A DNA stretch of 33,896 nt from Paracoccaceae bacterium (GTDB taxonomy: Bacteria; Pseudomonadota; Alphaproteobacteria; Rhodobacterales; Rhodobacteraceae), in NCBI GenBank assembly GCA_020425125.1, contig JAGQRV010000031.1, positions 1-33,896 on the forward strand, in the 5' to 3' direction. Positions 27,746 to 33,896 of this stretch are shown piece by piece. A model generated the notes under the pieces. It saw only the letters and a program-made list of their open reading frames with translations. It had not been told where the DNA came from and made no database searches. Positions within the stretch are counted from its first letter, which is position 1, and every line of letters starts with the position of its first letter. Position numbers and translations under genes: made by a program.

Positions 27746-28957
27746 ATGGCCGACGATCTGAAACCCCATCATCCCTCGCGCGAGGACTGGAACGCGCGCA
27801 CCCGGCTGGTCCATGGCGGGATCCGGCGCAGCCAGTACGGCGAGGTGTCCGAAGCGATCTTCCTTACCCAGGGGTTCGTCTACGACACGGCCGAGCAGGC
27901 CGAGGCGCGGTTCCAGAAGGCCGGCGACGACGAGTTCATCTACGCCCGGTACGGCAACCCGACGGTGCGGATGTTCGAGGAGCGTCTGGCAGGACTTGAA
28001 GGCGCCGAGGACTGCTTTGCAGCGGCCAGCGGCATGGCGGCAGTCAACGGCGCGCTGAGTTCGATGCTGAAGGCGGGCGATCACGTGGTCTCGTCGCGGG
28101 CGCTGTTCGGCTCCTGCCTTTACATCCTCGAGGACATCCTGAGCCGCTACGGCGTCGAGGTGAGCTTTGTCGACGGCACCGATCTGGCTCAGTGGCAGGC
28201 GGCGCTCAGGCCCGGCACCAAGGCGGTCTTCCTCGAAGCGATCTCGAATCCGACTCTCGAGGTGATCGACATTCGCGCGGTGGCTGACCTCGCGCACGCG
28301 GTGGGGGCCGTCGTTCTGGTGGACAACGTTTTCGCTACGCCGGTCTTCCAGCGCAGCCTCGATCTGGGCGCCGATGTGCTGATCTATTCCGCGACCAAGC
28401 ATATCGACGGGCAGGGGCGGGTACTGGGCGGCGCGATCCTGGGGACGCGCGAGTTCATCCGCAAGACCGTCGAGCCCTACATGAAGCACACCGGCGGGTC
28501 GATGAGCCCGTTCAATGCCTGGGTCCTGCTCAAGGGGCTGGAGACGCTGGATCTGCGCTGTCGCGCCCAGGCCGAGACCGCGGCGCGGATCGCGGCGGCC
28601 CTCGACGGCCATCCGAAACTGGCCCGCGTCATCTATCCGACCCTTGCGAGCCATCCTCAGCGTGACGTCTCGGCGCGGCAGATGGAGGGCGGCGGCACGG
28701 TGCTCTCGATCGACATTTCGGGCGGTCAGGAGGCGGCATTTCGGGTGTTGAATGCGTTGCGCATTTTCACCATCTCGAACAACCTCGGGGACGCGAAAAG
28801 CATCGTGACCCATCCTGCGACCACGACCCACCAGCGTCTGCCGGACGCGCAGAAGGCCGAACTGGGGATCACGCCGGGCCTGGTGCGGGTCTCCTGCGGG
28901 CTTGAGGATTCGGGCGATCTGCTGGCCGATCTGGAAGCGGCGCTGGCTCTGATCTGA
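27746..28957 (+). CDS. metZ: O-succinylhomoserine (or O-acetylhomoserine) sulfhydrylase
   Basis: A PLP enzyme of the Cys/Met metabolism family that makes homocysteine directly from an acylated homoserine and sulfide, in the methionine pathway. The 403-residue protein shows YARYGNPTVRMFEERLAGLEGAE (PLP phosphate contacts), AASGMAAVNGAL, EAISNPTLEVIDI and VLVDNVFATPV. The PLP lysine is K218 in YSATKHIDGQGRVLGG. DGQGR is typical of MetZ in contrast to MetB/MetC. The C-terminal SLGD equivalent reads NLGDAKSIVTHPATTTH. GAAGGAGA at 27733-27740 sets the start. The SAM-II leader confirms a place in methionine synthesis. Confidence 0.94.
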   Translation: MADDLKPHHPSREDWNARTRLVHGGIRRSQYGEVSEAIFLTQGFVYDTAEQAEARFQKAGDDEFIYARYGNPTVRMFEERLAGLEGAEDCFAAASGMAAVNGALSSMLKAGDHVVSSRALFGSCLYILEDILSRYGVEVSFVDGTDLAQWQAALRPGTKAVFLEAISNPTLEVIDIRAVADLAHAVGAVVLVDNVFATPVFQRSLDLGADVLIYSATKHIDGQGRVLGGAILGTREFIRKTVEPYMKHTGGSMSPFNAWVLLKGLETLDLRCRAQAETAARIAAALDGHPKLARVIYPTLASHPQRDVSARQMEGGGTVLSIDISGGQEAAFRVLNALRIFTISNNLGDAKSIVTHPATTTHQRLPDAQKAELGITPGLVRVSCGLEDSGDLLADLEAALALI

Positions 28958-29046
28958 GCGCAGCGCCGTCGTGTCTGCGCACCATCACTGGACTCGGGGC
29001 GCCGGAGCGCCAAGATAAGGCGCGATATCCGCAGGGGAGCCGCAAG

Positions 29047-30150
29047 ATGAACATCCACCAGCCCGACCTTGACCGGGTGCCCTCGCGCGAGGAAGCGGCG
29101 GCGGCTTTGGCGCTGATCCGCCGCTGGGTCGATGCGGCGAGCGATACCGAGATCGACACGCTGGATCCGGCTGCGCGGGAGCTTGCGGCAAGCCGCGCGG
29201 TATCCGGCTATCCCGGATTCTCGCGTATCTATCCGGCCGCATTCCGGGTGACCCCGGATTACAAGGCAGCGCTGCCGGACCTGCAGAACGGGCCGGCCAG
29301 CCTGATCCGCGGTGCACGGCAGACGATCCAGCATGTGGGCATCTCGAATTTCCGGCTGCCGATCCGGTTCCAGACGCGCGCGGGCGGCGACCTGACGCTG
29401 GAGACCAGCGTGACCGGAACGGTGAGCCTCGAGGCCGAGAAGAAGGGCATCAACATGTCCCGGATCATGCGCACCTTCTATGCCCACGCCGAGAAGACCT
29501 TCAGCTTTTCCGTGATCGAGGCGGCGCTTGACGATTACAAGGCCGATCTCGGCAGCTTCGACGCCCGGATCCAAATGCGCTTTTCGTTTCCGGTGAAGGT
29601 GGACAGCTTGCGCTCGGGGTTGGCGGGGTATCAGTATTACGACATCGCGCTGGAGCTTGTTGAGGCCCAGGGCGTGCGGAAGAAGATCATCCATCTCGAC
29701 TACGTCTATTCCTCGACCTGCCCCTGCTCGCTCGAGCTGAGCGAGCATGCGCGGCGGGAGCGGCGGCAGCTGGCGACGCCGCATTCGCAGCGCTCGGTGG
29801 CGCGGATCTCGGTGGCGCTGGCGCCTGACGGGCGCTGCCTGTGGTTCGAGGACCTGATCGCGCTTTGCCGCCGCGCCGTGCCGACCGAGACCCAGGTCAT
29901 GGTCAAGCGGGAGGACGAACAGGCCTTCGCTGAGCTCAATGCGGCAAGCCCGATCTTCGTCGAGGATGCCGCACGGCTCTTCTGTGCTGAGCTTCTGAAG
30001 GATCCGCGCATCGCCGATTTCCGGGTTGTCGCGAGCCATCAGGAAAGCCTCCACAGCCACGACGCGGTCAGCGTCCTGACCGAAGGTCCGACCTTTGCGG
30101 CCGAAAGCCTCGACCCGAAGCTGTTTGCGACGCTCTATCACGTCGGCTAG
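29047..30150 (+). CDS. folE2: GTP cyclohydrolase FolE2 (type IB)
   Basis: It converts GTP to dihydroneopterin triphosphate, the first step of folate synthesis, and can use metals other than zinc. The 367-residue protein has the family features: MNIHQPDLDRVPSREE near the start, TIQHVGISNFRLPI, SLEAEKKGINMSRIMRTFY with the EKKGINMSR signature, and the catalytic-cysteine region YSSTCPCSLELSEHA. PHSQRSVARISV and ASHQESLHSHDAVS complete the active site. Length is normal (FolE2 of many bacteria is about 260-370). In some bacteria folE2 is Zur-controlled; I see no clear Zur box in the 89-base upstream gap. AGGGGAG about 10 bases upstream supports the ATG. Confidence 0.95.
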   Translation: MNIHQPDLDRVPSREEAAAALALIRRWVDAASDTEIDTLDPAARELAASRAVSGYPGFSRIYPAAFRVTPDYKAALPDLQNGPASLIRGARQTIQHVGISNFRLPIRFQTRAGGDLTLETSVTGTVSLEAEKKGINMSRIMRTFYAHAEKTFSFSVIEAALDDYKADLGSFDARIQMRFSFPVKVDSLRSGLAGYQYYDIALELVEAQGVRKKIIHLDYVYSSTCPCSLELSEHARRERRQLATPHSQRSVARISVALAPDGRCLWFEDLIALCRRAVPTETQVMVKREDEQAFAELNAASPIFVEDAARLFCAELLKDPRIADFRVVASHQESLHSHDAVSVLTEGPTFAAESLDPKLFATLYHVG

Positions 30151-30175
30151 AGCGCCGCGAAGCCTAGGCGGCGTT
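30151..30175 (+). terminator. Weak hairpin after folE2
   Basis: AGCGCCGC pairs with GCGGCGTT (one G-T pair) around a nine-base loop immediately after the folE2 stop. Only two T residues follow. Low-confidence terminator. Confidence 0.3.
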
Positions 30176-30225
30176 GCGCAAGAACTCTTGCCAGTTTGCG
30201 CTGGGCCGCTCATGGTAGCGCAAAC
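30176..30225. promoter_or_regulatory. Three GCGCAA half-sites upstream of the first ABM gene
   Basis: GCGCAA occurs at 30176-30181 and 30218-30223 in the same sense and inverted at 30196-30201. The last copy extends to GCGCAAACGGGCAG, 31 bases before the ATG, and recurs as GCGCAAAATGGCAG at 30622-30635 before the second ABM gene. It may be an operator or a duplicated promoter part. Confidence 0.35.
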
Positions 30226-30248
30226 GGGCAGCGTGAGGAGATCGACCG

Positions 30249-30545
30249 ATGGCGTTGACGATCGTGGCGGAGTTGACAGCGCATCCCGGCAAGGAGGACG
30301 CGCTGCGCGAGGCGCTGAAGGCGATCATTCCGCCAACTCTGGCCGAGCCCGGCTGCATCCAGTACGACATGCACGAGGACAACGACCGGCCGGGTCATTT
30401 CGTCTTCTACGAGACATGGGAAAATCGCGAGATCTGGGACACGTCGCACAACGTCGCGCCCCATATCCTCGCCTTTCACAAGGATCGCGACGCTTTGGTG
30501 GCCCACTTCGCGCTCTATGAACTGACCCGGATCCCGGTCGGCTGA
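30249..30545 (+). CDS. ABM-domain monooxygenase, YgiN-like (copy 1)
   Basis: A 98-residue protein consisting of one antibiotic-biosynthesis-monooxygenase (dimeric alpha-beta barrel) domain. MALTIVAELTAHPGKEDALREALKAI is strand 1 and helix 1, CIQYDMHEDNDRPGHFVFYETWENREIWDTSHNVAPHI contains the conserved E-x-W and the histidine, and FALYELTRIP is the final strand. Members oxidise quinols or other small aromatic compounds without added cofactor; the substrate here is unknown. GAGGAG about 9 bases upstream fixes the start. A paralogue follows at 30667 with the same layout, so the pair arose by tandem duplication. Confidence 0.85.
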   Translation: MALTIVAELTAHPGKEDALREALKAIIPPTLAEPGCIQYDMHEDNDRPGHFVFYETWENREIWDTSHNVAPHILAFHKDRDALVAHFALYELTRIPVG

Positions 30546-30621
30546 CGCCGTCCCGGCCTAGCGCCTTCGCATCCGCCGTTAACGCAGTATTTGAGGAAAA
30601 ATTGCCGCAACCGCCCCGGCG

Positions 30622-30635
30622 GCGCAAAATGGCAG
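30622..30635 (+). promoter_or_regulatory. Second copy of GCGCAAA-NN-GGCAG motif
   Basis: This 14-base motif matches the copy at 30218-30231 except at the two central bases, and it lies a similar distance before the second ABM gene (33 bases from the ATG at 30655). The shared spacing suggests common regulation or leftover duplicated sequence. Confidence 0.35.
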
Positions 30636-30666
30636 GACGTTCATGTTCTGAAGGATGGGCCAAGGA

Positions 30667-30963
30667 ATGTCGGTAACGATTGTCGCAGAGATGATTGCGC
30701 GAACCGGCAAGGAAGGCGACCTGCGCGCCGCACTCAAGGAATTGGTCAAGCCGACGCGGGCGGTGCCGGGATGCGACAGCTACATCCTGCACGAGGACCG
30801 CTCGCGGCCGGGACATTTCATGTTCTACGAATCCTGGCGCAGCCGGAAGGTCTGGGAACTTCAGCAGAGCGTCTCTCCGCATCTTGCGGTCTTCCAGTCG
30901 AAGGCACACGATCTGGTGCAGGTCGTCGCGGTCTACGAAATGGACCCGATCCAGGTCGACTGA
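30667..30963 (+). CDS. ABM-domain monooxygenase, YgiN-like (copy 2)
   Basis: A 98-residue paralogue of the preceding gene: MSVTIVAEMIARTGKEGDLRAALKEL aligns with its N-terminus, then CDSYILHEDRSRPGHFMFYESWRSRKVWELQQSVSPHL, and VVAVYEMDPIQV at the end. The ATG at 30667 is chosen because it aligns with copy 1; the ATG at 30655 would add four residues (MGQG) and is possible. GAAGGA lies about 11 bases before 30667. In copy 1 the mid-loop reads DTSHN; here it reads ELQQS, so substrate preference may differ. Function as for copy 1, not known. Confidence 0.82.
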   Translation: MSVTIVAEMIARTGKEGDLRAALKELVKPTRAVPGCDSYILHEDRSRPGHFMFYESWRSRKVWELQQSVSPHLAVFQSKAHDLVQVVAVYEMDPIQVD

Positions 30964-31014
30964 CATCCGCCGCCATCTGCCAGGCACGACTGCGTGTCCC
31001 AGCCTGCGCGGGCG

Positions 31015-32037
31015 TCAGGGCGACGGCCGGTCATGTACCAGGGCATGAATGAAGCCGAGCTTCCGCATCACCGGATCGGAGAGGACGAACGGGTAGAGGT
31101 CGGGCTGGCCCATGGAGCGGTTGAGGCAGTTGATCGCCACGGTCAAGGGCACCCAATCGGCCAGGACCTCGTCGAGCGAGCCGCCGAAATACGGATTGGC
31201 ATCCAGTTCCATCTCGGCGCTCGACCCCTGCACCGGGCGGAGCGTCATGCCGAAGGCATGGGCGGTCTCGGAGGCATCGACGATGTGGATGTAATGCGCC
31301 CAGGTCTCGGCGAAGTCCTCCCAGGGATGGGCCGCGGCGTAAGAACTGATGAAGGCATTCTGCCATCCCGGCTGCGGGCCGTTGGCATAATGCGCCTTCA
31401 GCGCCTCGCCGTAATCGACAGTCTCGTCGCCGAACATCTCGCGGAAGGCCTCCAGCCTGCCGCCGTCGCGCACCAGAAGCTCCCAGTAGAAATGTCCGAC
31501 CTCGTGGCGCATGTGCCCGATCAGCGTCCGGTAGGGTTCGCCCAGTTGTGTCCGCCGCGCCGCGCGTTCTGCGTCGTCGCCCTCGGCGATATTGAGGGTG
31601 ACGAGCCCCTCGGCATGGCCGGTCAGCACTGCTTGGAGCGTCCCGTCTGCGTCCACCGTGTCGGCCAGGAAATCGAAGGCGAGCCCGGTCGGCGAGTTGG
31701 TCCGGGTGGGGTGGGGCAAGTTCCATTTCAGGATCGAGTAGAACAGGTACCGCTTCGCCTGTTCGATATCGCGCCAGTTCTGCTGATTGGCGGGCTCGTC
31801 CAGATCGGGAACGGTCCGGTTGTGCCGGCAGGCGGGACAAAAGCTGTCTTCGGCCACGGCCAGCCAGTTGCAGCCTGCGGGAATGCGGTTGGCGCAGGGC
31901 TGGGCGGCATCGTCGGCGTTCAGCGCGCGGAACGACTCGCCCGCGCTGTCGTAGCCGAGTTCGGTCCCGCAATTGAGACAGGTGGAATTGTCGAAATGCA
32001 CCTCGGTGGCGCAGACGGGACACGAGAATCGTTTCAT
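31015..32037 (-). CDS. Zinc-ribbon metallopeptidase-like protein (DUF2248-type)
   Basis: A 340-residue protein. The N-terminus has two CxxC pairs, CPVC at residues 6-9 and CLNC at 20-23, and then a second set of cysteines ending in FCPACRHN: a double zinc ribbon. The catalytic domain carries HEVGH at residues 178-182 in GHMRHEVGHFYWELL, followed downstream by HPWEDFAETWAHYIHI, which offers the third metal ligand of a gluzincin-like site. This is the layout of the 'putative zinc-binding metallopeptidase' family of alphaproteobacteria, whose substrate is unknown. No signal peptide, so cytoplasmic. CGGAG upstream supports the start at 32037. It is divergent from trkH, 115 bases apart. Confidence 0.82.
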   Translation of the reverse strand: MKRFSCPVCATEVHFDNSTCLNCGTELGYDSAGESFRALNADDAAQPCANRIPAGCNWLAVAEDSFCPACRHNRTVPDLDEPANQQNWRDIEQAKRYLFYSILKWNLPHPTRTNSPTGLAFDFLADTVDADGTLQAVLTGHAEGLVTLNIAEGDDAERAARRTQLGEPYRTLIGHMRHEVGHFYWELLVRDGGRLEAFREMFGDETVDYGEALKAHYANGPQPGWQNAFISSYAAAHPWEDFAETWAHYIHIVDASETAHAFGMTLRPVQGSSAEMELDANPYFGGSLDEVLADWVPLTVAINCLNRSMGQPDLYPFVLSDPVMRKLGFIHALVHDRPSP

Positions 32038-32117
32038 GACGGGGCTCCGGGACCGAATATTCAGGCAGCGATGACATAGGTCGCGGCGGTGCGGCGGCCA
32101 TGGCCGCGCGGGCTTGC

Positions 32118-32123
32118 TTGACA
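32118..32123 (+). promoter_or_regulatory. Possible -35 element of trkH
   Basis: TTGACA, a perfect consensus -35 hexamer, lies 30-35 bases before the trkH ATG. The matching -10 position (about 32141) reads CATGGC, which is poor. No ribosome site precedes the ATG, so transcription could start at or very near it. Confidence 0.35.
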
Positions 32124-32152
32124 GGCGCAGCGGCCCTCCGCATGGCTTGACC

Positions 32153-33598
32153 ATGATCGATATCCGCCCGGTTGGCTATGTGGTCGGCCTGCTCGTCGCC
32201 TTCCTCGGCGGCACCATGCTGGTTCCCATGGCGCTCGACATCGCGCAGGACAATCCGTCCTGGATGGCGATGATGCAAAGCGCCACAATTTCGGTGGCTG
32301 GCGGCAGCTTTCTGGCGGTGTCCTGCGCCAACGGCGCGCGCGCGAAGCTCACGTTGCAGCAGCTCTTCCTGCTCACCACCTCGGTCTGGGCGCTGCTGCC
32401 GGTCTTCGGCGCGCTGCCCTTCGTGCTCGGTCCGCCACAGGCGCCGTTCACCGATGCTTTCTTCGAGGCCATGTCCGGGCTCACCACCACCGGATCGACG
32501 GCCTTTTCCGGGCTCGACGACCTGCCTGAAGGCGTGCTGCTGTGGCGGGGCATGCTGCAGTGGTTCGGCGGTGTCGGGATCATCGTCGTCGCAATGGTCT
32601 TCCTGCCGGAACTCGGCGTCGGGGGAATGCAAATCTTCCGCTCGGAAGGCTTCGAGACGGGAGGCAAGATCCTGCCCCGCGCGACCAACATCGCGGCGCA
32701 GATCTCGGTGATCTACGTTGCCCTGACAGTGGTCTGCGCGATGATCTTCGCGGCGCTCGGCATGTCCGGTTTCGACGCCACCGTCCATGCGCTGACCACG
32801 CTGTCGACCGGCGGTTTTGCCAACTATGACAGTTCGTTCGGAGATTTCAACGCGGCGACGCACTATGTCTGCGCGGTCTTCATGATCCTCGCGGCACTGC
32901 CCTTCGTGCGCTACATCCAGCTGATCGGAGGCTTTCCGGAGCAGATCTGGCGCGACTCGCAGATCCGCGGTTTCCTTCTGGTGATCGCCGTCATCACCGG
33001 AAGCCTGACGCTCTATCTCTGGGATCGGCAGGGGATCGAGGAATCGTCCTTTCGCGAGGCGTTCTTCAACGCGGTTTCGGTGATGACCGGCACCGGATTT
33101 TCCAGCGCCGATTACGGCGCCTGGGGCAGTTTCCCGGTGACGGTGATCTTCTTTGCCGGGCTGATCGGCGGCTGTGCGGGTTCCACCGCATGTTCGGTCA
33201 AGATCTTCCGCTATCAGATCCTGCTATCGTCGGTCTACGCTCAGATCCGGCAGATCCATTCGCCCAATGCCGTGGTCACGCCGCGCTTCGAAGGCCAGCC
33301 AGTGCCAGAAGAAGCCCTGTCGTCGATCATGATCTTCTTTGCTTCCTTCATCCTGCTGCTCGGGCTGTTCTCGGTCGCGTTGGGGATGACGGGGCTCGAT
33401 TTCGTGTCGTCGGTGACCGGGGCGGCAACGGCGATTGCCAATATCGGCCCCGGTCTGGGGCCGATGATCGGGCCGGCGGGCAATTTCTCGGCCGTCAACG
33501 ACTCGGCGAAGTGGCTGCTGTCGGCGGCGATGCTGATGGGCCGGCTGGAGCTCTTTGCCGTCCTTGTCCTGTTCTCGCCGCAGTTCTGGCGGGTCTGA
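32153..33598 (+). CDS. trkH: Potassium uptake protein TrkH
   Basis: The K+-translocating subunit of the Trk system in the inner membrane, normally gated by TrkA. At 481 residues it has the standard length. Four pore repeats can be seen: [50 protein letters not shown] and [17 protein letters not shown], each with a selectivity-filter glycine. [17 protein letters not shown] is the conserved Trk motif. [20 protein letters not shown] closes the protein. The ATG at 32153 fits the family start ([12 protein letters not shown]) but has no Shine-Dalgarno sequence. trkA is not in the window. Confidence 0.95.
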   Translation: MIDIRPVGYVVGLLVAFLGGTMLVPMALDIAQDNPSWMAMMQSATISVAGGSFLAVSCANGARAKLTLQQLFLLTTSVWALLPVFGALPFVLGPPQAPFTDAFFEAMSGLTTTGSTAFSGLDDLPEGVLLWRGMLQWFGGVGIIVVAMVFLPELGVGGMQIFRSEGFETGGKILPRATNIAAQISVIYVALTVVCAMIFAALGMSGFDATVHALTTLSTGGFANYDSSFGDFNAATHYVCAVFMILAALPFVRYIQLIGGFPEQIWRDSQIRGFLLVIAVITGSLTLYLWDRQGIEESSFREAFFNAVSVMTGTGFSSADYGAWGSFPVTVIFFAGLIGGCAGSTACSVKIFRYQILLSSVYAQIRQIHSPNAVVTPRFEGQPVPEEALSSIMIFFASFILLLGLFSVALGMTGLDFVSSVTGAATAIANIGPGLGPMIGPAGNFSAVNDSAKWLLSAAMLMGRLELFAVLVLFSPQFWRV

Positions 33599-33666
33599 GC
33601 GGCGCATTGACCGTCCCGGGCGGCTTGCCTAACAGAGGGGCGATCCTCGACCTGAAAGGCCCGCCG

Positions 33667-33896
33667 ATGTCCGCCGCCAACCGTCCCAGAAGCTTCCAGG
33701 AAATCATCCTGCGCCTGCAATCCTACTGGGCGGAGAAAGGCTGCGCGATCCTGCAGCCCTACGACATGGAGGTGGGGGCGGGCACCTTCCATCCGGCGAC
33801 GACGCTCCGCGCGCTGGGAGCGCGCCCCTGGGCGGCGGCCTATGTGCAGCCGTCGCGACGGCCGACCGACGGCCGCTATGGCGAGAACCCGAACCG
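33667..33896 (+). CDS. glyQ: Glycyl-tRNA synthetase alpha subunit, 5' part (runs off the window)
   Basis: The class II synthetase subunit that activates glycine; bacterial enzymes of this type are alpha2beta2. Only the first 76 codons are present. [42 protein letters not shown] is unmistakable for GlyQ, followed by [20 protein letters not shown], the motif 2 region. GAAAGG at 33654-33659 sets the ATG. glyS would be expected just downstream. Confidence 0.96.
   Translation, partial: MSAANRPRSFQEIILRLQSYWAEKGCAILQPYDMEVGAGTFHPATTLRALGARPWAAAYVQPSRRPTDGRYGENPN

Overview
The window is a strongly GC-rich chromosomal segment of an alphaproteobacterium, most likely a member of the Rhodobacterales (Rhodobacter/Paracoccus/Rhodovulum-type). 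The basis is gene content and sequence style: DUF2842 and DUF2065 small membrane proteins, hflK-hflC followed by DUF2065 and degP, ftsY followed by an EamA permease and ispZ/yciB, a SAM-II riboswitch before metZ, and an alphaproteobacterial LexA box (GTTC-N7-GTTC). It reads as ordinary core chromosome with compact operons. I see no insertion sequence, prophage, CRISPR array, tRNA or rRNA.

Layout. 1-1673: 3' end of purA, a DUF2842 gene and thiN (thiamine pyrophosphokinase), all +. 1680-3668: two minus-strand genes, an SDR oxidoreductase and a DUF900-type alpha/beta hydrolase. 3731-11333: a plus-strand run with a small membrane protein, rpiA, gor, then an envelope quality-control block (hflK, hflC, DUF2065, a predicted outer-membrane barrel, degP) that ends in a clear intrinsic terminator. 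11508-13676: mgtE and a DUF2270 gene. 13690-14171, minus strand: an open frame carrying only the C-terminal OB-fold of the SOS polymerase DnaE2, directly behind a perfect alphaproteobacterial SOS box. This looks like the scar of a deleted imuA-imuB-dnaE2 mutasome operon and is the most unusual item here.

14290-20078: [2Fe-2S] ferredoxin, NCS2 nucleobase permease, a short divergent pyruvate-kinase-like protein, a possible 51-residue ORF, a FUSC-family membrane protein and a secreted FG-GAP protein. 20202-25421: purD (-), an 83-residue Cys-rich protein, xseA, a small secreted protein (-) and ftsY. 25426-30963: a small minus-strand frame interrupted by TGA, an EamA permease, ispZ/yciB, a SAM-II riboswitch plus metZ, folE2, and two tandem ABM-domain monooxygenases. 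31015-33896: a zinc-ribbon metallopeptidase (-), divergent trkH, and the 5' end of glyQ.

How the genes work together. HflK/HflC modulate FtsH at the inner membrane and DegP works in the periplasm, so 6488-11333 concerns envelope proteostasis. gor and rpiA link to redox and pentose-phosphate metabolism. purA, purD, folE2, thiN and metZ are separate biosynthetic steps, and metZ is under S-adenosylmethionine control by its leader RNA. mgtE and trkH import Mg2+ and K+. Starts were chosen by ribosome-binding sites and family N-termini. Functional statements rest on motif recognition only; no search was run.
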